A stretch of DNA of 64,000 bases from Hydrogenovibrio sp. 3SP14C1. Its GTDB lineage: Bacteria; Pseudomonadota; Gammaproteobacteria; Thiomicrospirales; Thiomicrospiraceae. Both the position numbers and the translations under genes were made by a program. The notes beneath the pieces are model-generated. The model worked only from the letters and a program-made list of their open reading frames with translations, ran no database searches and had not been told where the DNA came from. The DNA is taken from positions 1-64,000 of the forward strand of contig NZ_JARTLM010000004.1 of NCBI RefSeq assembly GCF_029625905.1, written 5' to 3'. This document shows, one piece after another, positions 38,811 to 50,389 of the stretch (position 1 is its first letter; the number at the start of each line of letters is the position of its first letter).

Positions 38811-39504
38811 ACCAGCCACGCTTGCTTTCGGCATCACAGCAAGCATTTACAGCATCATCGGCTTCTTTTTATGGCATACCTTTCAATCACAACAACAAAG
38901 TAGCCAGTTGGCACCTGTTGCCGTGACAACCGCAATGTTTGTCGCTCAGCCTGAATCAAAGCCTGAATCAAAGCCTGAATCAAAGCCTGAATCAAAGCCT
39001 GAACCGAAGCCTGAACCGAAGCCTGAACCGAAGCCTGAACCGAAGCCTGAACCGAAGCCTGAACCAAAGCCTGAACCAAAGCCTGAACCAAAGCCTGAAC
39101 CAAAGCCTGAACCACAATCCATAAAAACGCCCACGACAAAGCAACCTGTGGTTAAAAAAGAACGGCGTCGCCCCAACCCTTATTCAATGGCAGAACAGAT
39201 TAATGCCGAGGCGATCTACACCAAACAATTGGGACGCTACTTAGCGACACTCGCCCAAAAAAACTATCCCAAAAGAGCCAAGCGGCGTCATCAGCAAGGC
39301 GAAGTGACAATACAATTTACACTTTACCCGGATGGTCATATCTCAAATCTTTCAATTGTGAAACGCACGTATTACGAGAGCTTAAATGAGGCAACGTTAA
39401 ACATTATTCGCCATACCATGGCGTATCAATACAAACCGTTTCCGAAAGAAATGCGACAAAGCCCCAAAACCATTCAGGTCCCAATCGAATACATCTTACG
39501 TTAG
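38803..39504 (+). CDS. tonB: Energy transducer TonB
   Basis: Spans the periplasm to drive TonB-dependent receptors. The 233-residue protein has an N-terminal signal-anchor helix (residues ~5-25), a Glu-Lys-Pro spacer of 13 tetrapeptide units (ESKP four times, EPKP nine times; 38950-39105), and a C-terminal TonB domain with [20 protein letters not shown] and [25 protein letters not shown] lies five bases before the start. No receptor gene is nearby. Confidence 0.93.
   Translation: MGKPATLAFGITASIYSIIGFFLWHTFQSQQQSSQLAPVAVTTAMFVAQPESKPESKPESKPESKPEPKPEPKPEPKPEPKPEPKPEPKPEPKPEPKPEPKPEPQSIKTPTTKQPVVKKERRRPNPYSMAEQINAEAIYTKQLGRYLATLAQKNYPKRAKRRHQQGEVTIQFTLYPDGHISNLSIVKRTYYESLNEATLNIIRHTMAYQYKPFPKEMRQSPKTIQVPIEYILR
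38950..39105 (+). repeat. Tandem 12-bp repeat in tonB
   Basis: Thirteen in-frame 12-bp units in three uniform blocks: CCTGAATCAAAG four times, CCTGAACCGAAG five times and CCTGAACCAAAG four times. The block uniformity points to slippage or unequal exchange, so copy number may vary between strains. Confidence 0.95.
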
Positions 39505-39609
39505 TCCAAATGCTAAAAGACGCGTCTGATCAGACCAATGGCTTCTCACTCCGAAAGCTAATTTTTTTTGTTAAAATGATTCAATTAAAGCAAATTGATG
39601 TGGAGCATT

Positions 39610-40053
39610 ATGAATTACGCACCAGCGGAAAAGACCTTATCTGAAGTCCAAGCAGACTTAGTTAAACGGTTTACTCACTTTGAAAACTGGAAGGATCGTT
39701 ATAAGTATTTAATCGATATGGGCAAACAACTTCAAAACATGCCTGAAGAATATAAAACAGAAGAAAACCGTATCCATGGCTGTCAATCTCAGGTTTGGAT
39801 TCATATCGAAGAAAAAGACGGTATTTTGTATATGGAAGCCATGTCAGATGCTGCCATTGTCTCCGGGCTTATTGCACTACTGCTTAAAATATATAATGGT
39901 CGAAGCCCACAGGAGATTACGAATGCTCCGTTGGAATTCCTTGGTGAGATTGGATTATTACAACACCTTTCAGCCAATCGTTCCACAGGGCTATACCACA
40001 TGATAAAACGTATACAAGCAGAAGCAGCCGCTTGCTTGGAGTCATCAGCCTAG
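39610..40053 (+). CDS. sufE: Cysteine desulfuration protein SufE-like
   Basis: Accepts sulfur from a cysteine desulfurase for Fe-S cluster assembly. The family motif IHGCQSQVWI with the sulfur-carrying Cys is present; FENWKDRYKYLIDMGKQL precedes it and EFLGEIGLLQHLSANRSTGL follows. The frame is open to TTG 39595 and ATG 39598, but TGGAG at 39601-39605 favours ATG 39610 (147 residues). No sufS is adjacent, so its partner may be elsewhere (CsdA-type partner equally possible). Confidence 0.87.
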   Translation: MNYAPAEKTLSEVQADLVKRFTHFENWKDRYKYLIDMGKQLQNMPEEYKTEENRIHGCQSQVWIHIEEKDGILYMEAMSDAAIVSGLIALLLKIYNGRSPQEITNAPLEFLGEIGLLQHLSANRSTGLYHMIKRIQAEAAACLESSA

Positions 40054-40060
40054 TGTCATG

Positions 40061-40084
40061 AAAACAGCCAGGCCTGGCTGTTTT
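40061..40084. terminator. Palindromic terminator after sufE
   Basis: A perfect 24-base palindrome: arm AAAACAGCCAGG and its reverse complement CCTGGCTGTTTT, centred on the exact CCAGGCCTGG at 40068-40077. It lies eight bases after the sufE stop. Confidence 0.88.
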
Positions 40085-40104
40085 TGGGTTTCTTTAAGCT
40101 ATAA

Positions 40105-40130
40105 AAAAAGCCCCGATATCGGGGCTTTTT
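40105..40130. terminator. Second terminator between sufE and htpX
   Basis: Arms AAAAAGCCCCGA and TCGGGGCTTTTT with a two-base centre, near-perfect palindrome 20 bases after the first. It probably serves htpX, giving one terminator for each convergent gene. Confidence 0.85.
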
Positions 40131-40156
40131 TATTTCATCTACTCAAAAAATAGCGT

Positions 40157-41053
40157 TTATGCTACCTTAAGCTGATCTTGCGTTGTCGCACGTAAGGCTT
40201 CAATACGCTTTTCCAATGGTGGATGCGAACGGAAAAGATCCCCAATATTAGACGGTCTTGCTGAGATCCCAAAGGCCGCCATTTGATCGGGCAACTCACC
40301 CGGTTGCATCGTTTGCAAACGCTGTAACGCCGCAATCATATTTTCTTTACCCGCCAGATACGCACCGCCATTATCGGCATGAAACTCACGCTTACGCGAG
40401 AACCACATGGTGATCATACTTGCCAGGATACCGAATAAGATTTGCGCCGCAATATCCACAACGATAAAGGTAATACTATGCCCTTCGCTTTCATTTTTCA
40501 GAACAACACGATCAACAACGTAGGCGACAATCTTCGCGAAGAAAATAACGAAGGTGTTCACCACACCTTGTAGTAACGCCATCGTCACCATATCGCCATT
40601 GGCAATGTGCGCAACTTCGTGCCCTAGAACCGCTTCAACTTCATTCTGGCGCATATGACGCAACAAACCGGTCGACACGGCCACCAATGCAGAGTTTTTC
40701 GTCATTCCCGTTGCAAATGCGTTCGGTTCCGCGCCTTCATAAATTGCCACTTCCGGCATACCAATACCCGCTTTTTCTGCTTGACGACGCACGGTATCCA
40801 CCAACCATTGCTCATCGGCATTACGAGGCTCTTTAATCACCTTAGCGCCCACTGACATTTTGGCCAGCCATTTAGACATGGCAAGAGAGACAAAAGACCC
40901 CGCAAACCCAATGATTGCGGCAAAGGCAAATAAATTCCCTAAATCAAGGCTGGTCCCTTGCATGTAGCTGCCCACACCCAAAAGGTTCATCGTAATCATG
41001 GCCACAGCCAAAACCGCGATGTTTGTTAATAAAAATAAACCAATTCGTTTCAT
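40157..41053 (-). CDS. htpX: Protease HtpX
   Basis: Membrane-bound zinc metalloprotease of envelope quality control. The 298-residue protein has two N-terminal helices, the zinc motif LGHEVAHIANGD and further membrane segments around residues 155-215. TGGAGG lies ten bases before the ATG. TTGAAA (41168-41163) and TATATT (41146-41141), 16 bases apart, form a likely promoter; its overlapping CTTGAA recalls a sigma-32 -35 but the matching -10 is poor. Confidence 0.95.
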   Translation of the reverse strand: MKRIGLFLLTNIAVLAVAMITMNLLGVGSYMQGTSLDLGNLFAFAAIIGFAGSFVSLAMSKWLAKMSVGAKVIKEPRNADEQWLVDTVRRQAEKAGIGMPEVAIYEGAEPNAFATGMTKNSALVAVSTGLLRHMRQNEVEAVLGHEVAHIANGDMVTMALLQGVVNTFVIFFAKIVAYVVDRVVLKNESEGHSITFIVVDIAAQILFGILASMITMWFSRKREFHADNGGAYLAGKENMIAALQRLQTMQPGELPDQMAAFGISARPSNIGDLFRSHPPLEKRIEALRATTQDQLKVA

Positions 41054-41140
41054 TTAATTTAAACCTCCAATGGCTCGTCAAAACGACTTTAATTAGGTAA
41101 TACAAAAAGACGCTAGTCTCATCAACTATTGCTAATGATT

Positions 41141-41168
41141 AATATAAGGTTTTTTTATAGACTTTCAA
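41141..41168 (-). promoter_or_regulatory. Likely promoter of htpX
   Basis: TTGAAA and TATATT separated by 16 bases on the minus strand, about 90 bases upstream of the htpX ATG. Confidence 0.45.
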
Positions 41169-41210
41169 GTAAATTATTCTATAGAGTCACAATTGCTTCA
41201 TAATCTAAGA

Positions 41211-41235
41211 AAAACGACCAGGTCTGGCCGTTTTT
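41211..41235. terminator. Palindromic terminator after gatB
   Basis: Core CCAGGTCTGG (41218-41227, one mismatch to the repeat) flanked by AAAACGA and CCGTTTTT, 12 bases beyond the gatB stop on the minus strand. Confidence 0.8.
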
Positions 41236-41246
41236 AACACAACGCA

Positions 41247-42674
41247 TTATTTCAACTTATCTTTCAATATCTGATTGACTTGCGCCGGGTTCGCTTGCCC
41301 CTGCGAGGCTTTCATAACTTGACCGACAAAGAAACCGAACATTTTTTCTTGCCCGCCTTTATAAGCTTCAACTTGCGCCGTATTATTAGCTAACACGTCA
41401 TCTACCAACGCTTCAATCGCCGATGAATCGGTAATTTGCTTCAAACCTTTGTTCTCAACAATCTCATCCGCTGAGCCTTCACCAGACAACATCGCATCAA
41501 ATACCTGTTTCGCGATTTTACCTGAAATCGTATTATCTTGAATCCGCTCAATCAAACCGGCCAACATGTCTGCTGACACTGGGGAATCCGCAACATCCAA
41601 CCCATTCTGATTCAAAGATTTCGACAACTCGCCCATGACCCAGTTTGCTGAAACTTTAGCTTCATTTGTTTTAGCAACAACCGCCTCAAAATACTCTGCC
41701 ATCGCGCGCGATCCAGTTAAGAAAGCCGCATCATAATCTGACAGATTAAAGTCCGCGACATAACGCTTTCTTTTTGCATCCGGCATTTCAGGCATTTCTG
41801 CGCGAACCGCTTCAATGTCCTCTTCCGTAATAACCACCGGCAACAAGTCAGGGCAAGGGAAATAGCGATAGTCATTCGCTTCTTCTTTTTCTCGCATAGA
41901 ACGGGTTTCATTTTTATCCGCATCATATAAACGCGTTTCCTGAACTACTTGACCACCTGATTCCAACACCTCAATCTGGCGCTCGATTTCAAGTTCAATA
42001 GCTTGCTCAATAAACTTGAAAGAGTTGATGTTTTTTAATTCTGCACGTGTTCCGAATGGGGTTCCTGGCTTATGGATTGACACGTTCGAATCCACACGAA
42101 AAGACCCTTCCTGCATATTGCCGTCACAAATACCTAAATACTGCACCAGTTCATGCATTTTTTTCGCATAGGCTACCGCTTCTTTAGCTGAGCGCATATC
42201 CGGCTCAGAAACAATTTCTAACAACGGCGTGCCGGCACGGTTTAGATCGACACCGGTTTGCCCAGGAAAAGCATCATGAATCGATTTCCCAGCATCTTCT
42301 TCCAAGTGCGCGCGCGTGACGCCAATCTTTTTGGTCTCGCCTTCCACTTCAATCTCAACGACACCGCCTTTATCGACAATCGGAAAAGAAAACTGTGAGG
42401 TTTGATACCCTTTCGGTAAATCTGGATAAAAATAGTTTTTACGATCAAACACCGAACGACGACCAATCTCTGCCCCTATCGCCAACCCAAGTTTGATTGC
42501 TTTAGGAATCACCGCTTTGTTTAATACGGGTAACTGCCCCGGCATACCAAGGTCCAGTAAGTTTGCCTGTGTATTTGGCTCCGCTCCATACGAAATGGAG
42601 GAGCCTGAAAAAATCTTAGTTTTAGTGGTTAACTGAGCATGAATCTCTAAACCAATTACAACTTCCCAAGTCAT
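41247..42674 (-). CDS. gatB: Asp/Glu-tRNA amidotransferase subunit B
   Basis: Part of GatCAB, which converts Glu-tRNA-Gln or Asp-tRNA-Asn to the amide form. The start is ATG 42674 (475 residues, [15 protein letters not shown]): GGAGAG at 42687-42682 is correctly spaced for it, whereas the in-frame GTG at 42689 directly abuts the gatA stop. [26 protein letters not shown] and [15 protein letters not shown] are family hallmarks; the C-terminal YqeY-like helical domain ends the protein. Third gene of gatC-gatA-gatB. Confidence 0.95.
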   Translation of the reverse strand: MTWEVVIGLEIHAQLTTKTKIFSGSSISYGAEPNTQANLLDLGMPGQLPVLNKAVIPKAIKLGLAIGAEIGRRSVFDRKNYFYPDLPKGYQTSQFSFPIVDKGGVVEIEVEGETKKIGVTRAHLEEDAGKSIHDAFPGQTGVDLNRAGTPLLEIVSEPDMRSAKEAVAYAKKMHELVQYLGICDGNMQEGSFRVDSNVSIHKPGTPFGTRAELKNINSFKFIEQAIELEIERQIEVLESGGQVVQETRLYDADKNETRSMREKEEANDYRYFPCPDLLPVVITEEDIEAVRAEMPEMPDAKRKRYVADFNLSDYDAAFLTGSRAMAEYFEAVVAKTNEAKVSANWVMGELSKSLNQNGLDVADSPVSADMLAGLIERIQDNTISGKIAKQVFDAMLSGEGSADEIVENKGLKQITDSSAIEALVDDVLANNTAQVEAYKGGQEKMFGFFVGQVMKASQGQANPAQVNQILKDKLK

Positions 42675-42689
42675 TTTATCTCTCTCCAC

Positions 42690-44144
42690 TTATTGATAGC
42701 TTTCTGGCATTTGTTGATGCCAATTCGTCACTTGCTGATATTGGTGTGCAACATTCAGCAACTTCGCCTCACTGTGATAAGGCCCGACTAAGTGAAGACC
42801 CACAGGTCGACCATTTGAGAAACCGGCAGGGACAGACATGGCAGGCATCCCTGCTAAGTTGACAGGAATCGTATAAAGATCCGCTAAATACATACTGACA
42901 GGATCATCCGATTTTTCCCCGATATTGAAAGCGGGGGTTGGCGCAACGGGCCCAACAATCACATCACACTGTTCGAACGCTTTAACAAAGTCATCTCTCA
43001 CCATTCGGCGTAACTTTTGTGCTTTCAAATAATAAGCATCGTAATACCCGGCAGACAAGGCATAAGCCCCGACCATAATTCGACGCTTCACTTCCGCGCC
43101 AAACCCTTCTGAGCGAGAACGTGTATACAAGTCATTCAAATCTGTCGGATTTTCGCAACGATAACCGTAACGCACTCCATCAAAACGCGACAAGTTCGAA
43201 GACGCTTCCGCTGGTGCTAAAACATAATAAGCTGGAACCGCTAACTCTTTATTCGGCAGACTCACTTCAACGATCTCTGCACCCAGTTTTTCAAGCTCAG
43301 CAATCGCAGCACGAATATTTGATTCAACACCTTCATCCAGCCCCGCTTCAAAATATTCAGCAGGAACGCCCACTTTCAGGCCTTTAATGTCGTTATTTAA
43401 TGTCGAAACATAATCTTGTTTAGGTTGTTCAAGGCTGGTTGAATCACGCTCATCAAACCCAGCCATCACATCCAGCATCCAGGCAGATTCTTCAGCCGAA
43501 CGCGTCATCGGTCCACCCTGGTCAAAGCTGGAAGCATAGGCAATCATGCCATAACGAGATACCGCACCATAAGTTGGTTTAATACCAGTAATACCGCAGA
43601 AAGAAGCTGGCTGGCGAATAGAGCCCCCCGTATCCGAACCGGTTGCTAAAGGCGCTAAACCAGCCGCAATAACCGCAGCAGACCCACCAGAGGAACCACC
43701 AGGAACCGCTTTCAAATCCCAAGGATTTTTAGTCGCGCCATAATAACTGCTTTCTGAAGACGACCCCATTGCAAACTCATCCATATTGGTCTTGCCTAAA
43801 ATAGGCATTCCCAGCTTTCTGGATTCTTCAACCACTTTGGCATCATAAGGAGCAATGAAGTTATCCAGCATCTTTGAACCACAGGTGGTTTTCACATCTA
43901 AAGTACAAAAGATATCTTTGTGTGCTACAGGAATGCCCGTTAACAAGCCACCTTTGCCTTCAGCAATCATGTCATCAGCTTGCTTCGCCATTTCCATTGC
44001 CAATTCTGGCGTAACCGTGACGTAGGCGTTTAAATCGCCATCATACTGGTCAATACGATCTAAATAGTGCTGCGTGAGTGCAACACTGGTAATTTCTTTA
44101 TTACGGAGCTTTTCGCTCATCTCTTTAACAGATAAAGTATGCAT
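42690..44144 (-). CDS. gatA: Asp/Glu-tRNA amidotransferase subunit A
   Basis: The amidase subunit that releases ammonia from glutamine. The 484-residue protein has the amidase signature with catalytic Lys in [24 protein letters not shown] and [16 protein letters not shown] (Ser-cis-Ser-Lys triad). It follows gatC by 19 bases and its stop directly precedes the gatB leader. Confidence 0.96.
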   Translation of the reverse strand: MHTLSVKEMSEKLRNKEITSVALTQHYLDRIDQYDGDLNAYVTVTPELAMEMAKQADDMIAEGKGGLLTGIPVAHKDIFCTLDVKTTCGSKMLDNFIAPYDAKVVEESRKLGMPILGKTNMDEFAMGSSSESSYYGATKNPWDLKAVPGGSSGGSAAVIAAGLAPLATGSDTGGSIRQPASFCGITGIKPTYGAVSRYGMIAYASSFDQGGPMTRSAEESAWMLDVMAGFDERDSTSLEQPKQDYVSTLNNDIKGLKVGVPAEYFEAGLDEGVESNIRAAIAELEKLGAEIVEVSLPNKELAVPAYYVLAPAEASSNLSRFDGVRYGYRCENPTDLNDLYTRSRSEGFGAEVKRRIMVGAYALSAGYYDAYYLKAQKLRRMVRDDFVKAFEQCDVIVGPVAPTPAFNIGEKSDDPVSMYLADLYTIPVNLAGMPAMSVPAGFSNGRPVGLHLVGPYHSEAKLLNVAHQYQQVTNWHQQMPESYQ

Positions 44145-44163
44145 CTATGTTTGTCTCTGTCTC

Positions 44164-44451
44164 TTAATCAATTACTTGCGGCACTAAATACATGCCTTTT
44201 TCTGCTGCGGGCGCTAATTTTTGATACTGTTTATGGTGATCCGTTTCAGTCACCACATCCTCTCTTAATCTTTGAACTTGATCCAAAGGATGAGACATCG
44301 GCTCTACATTCGTAGTATCCACCGCTTCCATTCTTTGAAAAAGGTCAAGAACATTAGAAATTTTAGCCGTCAATTGATCAACTTCTGTGGCATCAACCGA
44401 AATAGCTGCAAGGCGTGAAATGGTATCGACTTCAGATTTTTCTAAAGACAC
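44164..44451 (-). CDS. gatC: Asp/Glu-tRNA amidotransferase subunit C
   Basis: The small 95-residue subunit that wraps GatA and GatB. VDTISRLAAISVD, LDLFQRMEAVDTTNVEPMSHP and LREDVV fit the family. The start is GTG at 44451 with GGAGAG six bases upstream. First gene of the gatCAB operon, divergent from mreB across 410 bases. Confidence 0.93.
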   Translation of the reverse strand: MSLEKSEVDTISRLAAISVDATEVDQLTAKISNVLDLFQRMEAVDTTNVEPMSHPLDQVQRLREDVVTETDHHKQYQKLAPAAEKGMYLVPQVID

Positions 44452-45908
<1,457 letters not shown>

Positions 45909-45970
45909 AATGAACGATCTTATATTTTTATTTTTCAAAAGAATAACAAGCTTCTTGATGGCTAGGGAGC

Positions 45971-46816
45971 TTGGCTATTAACCTCAGCACGACTTCTCCC
46001 CAAAAAGAAGGAACTCAGTTCCTTTTATTCTTTATTCTGAGTATTGCTTTAATGGTAATGGATCATTACAGCCATTTACTCTCCAATTTTCGTAATTTGC
46101 TCTTAACTACAATCGACCCAATTGAGCGAACAGCAACATTGCCGTTAGACATCTACAATTGGATGCAACAAGACTACACCACAATCAACCAATTGCAAAT
46201 GCGCAACCAGCAACTGGAAACTGAAAATCTGCTTCTCAAGGCACAGCAACAACAGATGGGCAAACTCAAACTAGAGATTAACCGATTGAACCGGCTACTC
46301 GGAACGGCAAGCCAGATGAGTTCTTCTAGTGTTCAAATTGCCAACGTAAACTCCTATAGCGAAACACCTTTGGCGCACTTTTACACGTTAAACAAAGGCT
46401 CTTTAGACGGGGTTAAAATTAACCAGACCGTCATTGATGCCAAAGGGTTAATTGGACAGATTACCTCATTAACCCCGTCATCTTCACGTGTACAACTAAT
46501 CACAGACCCAGACATCCAAGTTCCGGTGCGCATTCAGAGAACAGGCCAACGCGGCATTCTGAACGGTTTAGGGCATAACCAGCTATCCCTGATGTTCATC
46601 CCCACTTCCAGCTCAATAAAAGAAGGGGACTTGATTGAAACCTCTGGGTTAGGAAATATCTTTCCCGAAGGACACCCTGTCGCTATTGTAACTAAGGTCA
46701 ACCTTTTAAAGGGTGAGCCTTACTATGAAATTTTTGCACGCCCAATGGCAGATTTAAACCTATCTCAAAAGGTACTCATCTTGTCAAAGAAACCGGAGAA
46801 CACCGATGTCCGATAA
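45971..46816 (+). CDS. mreC: Rod-shape protein MreC
   Basis: Membrane-anchored scaffold of the elongasome, 281 residues in this frame. It has one N-terminal helix (LLFFILSIALMVMDH), a coiled coil (QLQMRNQQLETENLLLKAQQQ) and the MreC beta-domain with GSLDGVKINQTVIDAKGLIGQI and NGLGHNQLSLMF. The only candidate starts in frame are TTG 45971, whose GGGAG is one base away, or a rare ATT at 45977, seven bases after it. An out-of-frame ATG at 45958 opens only seven codons. The true N-terminus is therefore uncertain. Confidence 0.9.
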   Translation: MAINLSTTSPQKEGTQFLLFFILSIALMVMDHYSHLLSNFRNLLLTTIDPIERTATLPLDIYNWMQQDYTTINQLQMRNQQLETENLLLKAQQQQMGKLKLEINRLNRLLGTASQMSSSSVQIANVNSYSETPLAHFYTLNKGSLDGVKINQTVIDAKGLIGQITSLTPSSSRVQLITDPDIQVPVRIQRTGQRGILNGLGHNQLSLMFIPTSSSIKEGDLIETSGLGNIFPEGHPVAIVTKVNLLKGEPYYEIFARPMADLNLSQKVLILSKKPENTDVR

Positions 46817-47309
46817 AGTTTTCTCTCTCCGGTTTTCCGACATTAAATGGCTATTTATATTCAGTTATTTTATTTCTGTCGTTATCGACAGCATGATGAT
46901 TTTAAGCTTCAATGTTAACTTCATACCGTACTTGACGCTACTGATTCTGCTATTCTGGTCAACTCAAATTCTCAATCAAACCCATTTATTTTCAGCTTTT
47001 GTGCTTGGTCTTCTATTTGATGCTTCAATGAGCACACCGTTAGGTTCTCATAGCTTAATTTTTGTCACCATCACTTTCTTGATGCTTCGATCAAGACTAA
47101 GATTTAAGGGGTACCCTCTCTGGCAACAATCTATTATTGTCGGGAGCTATTTCATTTTATTCCAAGTAATGAGCTGGTTTATATTTCATCCTGTCTTAAA
47201 GGGAAATGCATTATTTTATTACTGGTCCGAACCGCTTTTGGCAATTCTTATCTGGCCAGTTTTAACTCAAATCATGCATAAATTGACTCACCGTTCTGTC
47301 TTTAGTTAA
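46806..47309 (+). CDS. mreD: Rod-shape protein MreD
   Basis: A 167-residue elongasome membrane protein with four to five helices (FSYFISVVIDSMMIL, ASMSTPLGSHSLIF). GGAGA precedes ATG 46806, which overlaps the mreC end by 11 bases. Its stop overlaps the mrdA start. Confidence 0.93.
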   Translation: MSDKVFSLRFSDIKWLFIFSYFISVVIDSMMILSFNVNFIPYLTLLILLFWSTQILNQTHLFSAFVLGLLFDASMSTPLGSHSLIFVTITFLMLRSRLRFKGYPLWQQSIIVGSYFILFQVMSWFIFHPVLKGNALFYYWSEPLLAILIWPVLTQIMHKLTHRSVFS

Positions 47310-49132
47310 TGGGTATGAAAAATAAACACCGGTACCAAACTGAAAGTGAAATCTTTTTTCAAAAAAGACTTTTTCGCAACCGAATCTACTTTGCTTTAGG
47401 GTTTACACTTATTTTTTTCTTACTTCTGTGGGTTCGCATGGGCTACCTACAGTGGGTGGGCTACAAACACTACCACTCCATGTCTGAAGGAAATCGTATT
47501 TCAGTCGAAGCGATCACTCCTGTTAGAGGTCGAATCTTTGATCGCAACCATATTTTATTAGCGGACAATCAGCCTGTTTTTGTTTTAAAGTTTTCCAAAG
47601 ATAAAATAGAAAATCTTCAAGACAGTTTTTCGCTCCTTCAAAACTTACTCCCCGATCTTCCGAAAGAACGTCTTTCACGTTTTCTTGAGCGAGTTAAAGT
47701 GGGCAGTAAATATCGTCCATTATATTTACCCTACACACTTACAGAAATTGAAGCCGCACGATTTGCCGGTCATAGCTATCAATTTCCTGGCATCACTTTG
47801 GTTGCCAAACTAAAACGCACTTACCCCTTTAAAGAATCTGCCGTTCATGCCATCGGCTATGTTGGTAAAATCAACCAAAAAGAATTTACCCAACTCAGTG
47901 AATCTAAATATGCCGGCACGGATGTCATGGGTAAACTCGGAGTAGAAAAATACTACGAATCCATCTTACATGGCTCCCCAGGGTTACAGCAAATTGAAAC
48001 CAACGCTCGTGGTCGAGTTATTCAAAAATTAGAAAGCGTTCCTGCAAAACCGGGAAAAGACATTCAGCTTACGATCGACATTCGACTACAGCAATACATT
48101 GAAAAATATTTAGATGGTAAAAAAGCTGCTGTAGTGGTGACTAACCCCAAGACAGGGGGAATACTTGCCTATGTCAGTACTCCAGGCTATGACCCCAACT
48201 TATTTGTCGATGGCATCAGTCAAACTAAATACCAAGAATTGTTAAAAGACCACAACCGACCTCTTATCAATCGAGTGATTAATGGTCAATATCCTCCTGG
48301 ATCCACCATTAAGCCATTTGTGGCTTTAGCCGCAATTGAAAACAATATTATCTCTCCCTATAAAAAGATTTTCGATCCTGGATTTCTTGAATTTAAAGAC
48401 CATCGTTACCGCGACTGGAAGAGACAAGGTCACGGTTTGGTTGATATGAATGATGCGATCGAACAATCTTGTGATACTTACTTTTATGAACTCAGCTTAA
48501 AAATGGGGGTCGACCTGATTCATGATTCGCTTTATCCATTTGGATTTGGTCATCATACAAAAATTGACTTATACAATGAATCAGTCGGTATCTTGCCATC
48601 TAAAGCCTGGAAAAGACGCGTCAAAGGCCAAACCTGGTATAAAGGGGAAACCATTATTGCGGCAATTGGTCAGGGCTACTTTTTAAGCACCCCGCTGCAA
48701 CTGGCAAAAGCCATTTCAATCATGGCTAACCGAGGCGAGATCATTGAACCTCACTTATTGAAAGACAAAGAATATGTTAAAAAAGAACAAATCCCAATCC
48801 AGAATATAGAAAACTGGGAAAAAGTCATTAAAGCAATGATGGATGTATTACACAGCCCAAGAGGGACAGCTCGACGATATGGGCGCGACCTTCCTTTCAA
48901 AATGGCTGGCAAAACAGGAACAGCACAAGTCTTCAGTTTAAATGAAGGAGAATATGATGAAGAGAACATTAAAAAAAGCCTCCGAGACCATTCTTTATTT
49001 ATAGGCTTTGCCCCTGTCAAAAAACCCAAAATTGCAATCAGTGTCATTATAGAAAACTCGACGTTAAAAGCTGCGCCAGTCGCAGTGGACATCACTAAAT
49101 ACTACTTATCTGAGCTACAAGATGAAAATTGA
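47309..49132 (+). CDS. mrdA: Penicillin-binding protein 2
   Basis: Transpeptidase of the elongasome. The 607-residue class B PBP has one N-terminal helix (~25-45), a pedestal domain from RGRIFDRNHILLADN, and transpeptidase motifs PPGSTIKPF (SxxK), SCD and GKTGTAQVF (KTG). The start is ATG 47309 overlapping the mreD stop, or ATG 47315. It overlaps rodA at its end by eleven bases. Confidence 0.96.
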   Translation: MGMKNKHRYQTESEIFFQKRLFRNRIYFALGFTLIFFLLLWVRMGYLQWVGYKHYHSMSEGNRISVEAITPVRGRIFDRNHILLADNQPVFVLKFSKDKIENLQDSFSLLQNLLPDLPKERLSRFLERVKVGSKYRPLYLPYTLTEIEAARFAGHSYQFPGITLVAKLKRTYPFKESAVHAIGYVGKINQKEFTQLSESKYAGTDVMGKLGVEKYYESILHGSPGLQQIETNARGRVIQKLESVPAKPGKDIQLTIDIRLQQYIEKYLDGKKAAVVVTNPKTGGILAYVSTPGYDPNLFVDGISQTKYQELLKDHNRPLINRVINGQYPPGSTIKPFVALAAIENNIISPYKKIFDPGFLEFKDHRYRDWKRQGHGLVDMNDAIEQSCDTYFYELSLKMGVDLIHDSLYPFGFGHHTKIDLYNESVGILPSKAWKRRVKGQTWYKGETIIAAIGQGYFLSTPLQLAKAISIMANRGEIIEPHLLKDKEYVKKEQIPIQNIENWEKVIKAMMDVLHSPRGTARRYGRDLPFKMAGKTGTAQVFSLNEGEYDEENIKKSLRDHSLFIGFAPVKKPKIAISVIIENSTLKAAPVAVDITKYYLSELQDEN

Positions 49133-50252
49133 TCTACCCGCAAGAGAAAAAGTTTACCGTAAAAACAGTGGCATCCTTGTTTCGCTTCACTTGGATGGCT
49201 GGTTAATGCTGGGGATTTTCTTATTAATCATAACTGGAAGCTTAATCGTCTTCAGCGCGTCTGGCGCTGATCAAGAAGTTTTATCTCGCCACCTTATTAG
49301 AGTAGGATTTGCTTTCATCTTAATGCTTGTTTTTGCCCAAATCCCACCGAATCTTCTAAGAATTTACACCCCTTGGGTGTTTGGAATTGGAACCATTATG
49401 CTTATCAGTGTTCTATTATTTGGCGACATCGGGAAAGGCGCAAAACGCTGGCTAGATTTAGGTTTTTTCCGTTTTCAACCGTCAGAAATCATGAAACTCG
49501 CTTTACCGATGATGATTGCCTGGTTATTCGCACATGACTCATTACCGCCCCCAAATAAAAAAATGCTTATCGGGCTTGGTTTGGTTGGCCTGATTGCCGG
49601 ACTTATTATTATTCAGCCAGACTTAGGTACTTCAATCTTGATTGCAATGAGTGGTCTATTCGTTTTATTTTTTGCGGGGCTTTCTTGGCGTTGGATATTA
49701 TCAGCTGTCGGCCTGGTCGCCGCAAGCTTGCCGATTGTTTGGAATTTCTACATGTATGACTATCAAAAACAACGTGTTTTAACCTTTCTAGATCCAGAGT
49801 CTGACCCATTAGGTACTGGCTACCATATTATTCAATCAAAAATAGCGATTGGTTCTGGCGGGTTGGAAGGTAAAGGATTTATGGGCAGCACACAAGCGCA
49901 CCTGGAATTTTTACCTGAAAGCACGACGGATTTTATTTTTTCAGTACTAGCTGAAGAATTTGGATTAATTGGCGTTACCGGACTGCTATTGCTATATCTT
50001 TTTGTGATTGGTCGCGGGCTTTATATCGCATCTCAAGCACAAGAAAACTTTGCCCGGCTAACGGCCGCAAGCCTTGTCATGACACTGTTTGTTTATGTCT
50101 TCGTTAACATTGGTATGGTCAGTGGGCTTTTACCGGTTGTCGGCCTCCCCCTTCCTCTTTTAAGTTATGGCGGAAGTTCATTAGTCACTTTGATGGTCAG
50201 TTTTGGGATATTAATGTCCATCCACACTCATAAAAAACTTTTAACCTCTTAA
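49122..50252 (+). CDS. rodA: Peptidoglycan glycosyltransferase RodA
   Basis: SEDS glycan polymerase that works with PBP2. The 376-residue protein has about ten helices and family motifs GKGAKRWLDLGFFRFQPSE, the QPDLGTSI segment and FVNIGMVSGLLPVVGLPLPLLSYGG. Starts inside mrdA, so it is translationally coupled. Confidence 0.97.
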   Translation: MKIDLPAREKVYRKNSGILVSLHLDGWLMLGIFLLIITGSLIVFSASGADQEVLSRHLIRVGFAFILMLVFAQIPPNLLRIYTPWVFGIGTIMLISVLLFGDIGKGAKRWLDLGFFRFQPSEIMKLALPMMIAWLFAHDSLPPPNKKMLIGLGLVGLIAGLIIIQPDLGTSILIAMSGLFVLFFAGLSWRWILSAVGLVAASLPIVWNFYMYDYQKQRVLTFLDPESDPLGTGYHIIQSKIAIGSGGLEGKGFMGSTQAHLEFLPESTTDFIFSVLAEEFGLIGVTGLLLLYLFVIGRGLYIASQAQENFARLTAASLVMTLFVYVFVNIGMVSGLLPVVGLPLPLLSYGGSSLVTLMVSFGILMSIHTHKKLLTS

Positions 50253-50389
50253 ATTGAAAAAGACTTGTTTATATTTCTTCATGATTTATCCATCATTAAC
50301 CCCGGTTTAATCACCTCTCGTCTCTTTTGATTTAAGCCGAAGTGTGTTAAATTATTAAAATTATTAATAGCATTTAAAGACACGTCTCA

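Noticed and set aside
38950-39105. CRISPR array
   Set aside because: The repeats are 12 bp, contiguous and in frame with tonB; there are no spacers.
38855-39176. Long frames in other registers across the tonB repeat
   Set aside because: They are low-complexity shadows created by the 12-bp repeat, with no ribosome sites.
41141-41169. Sigma-32 promoter for htpX
   Set aside because: CTTGAA is present, but the -10 (CTTATATT) departs from CCCCAT; an ordinary sigma-70 promoter explains the site better.
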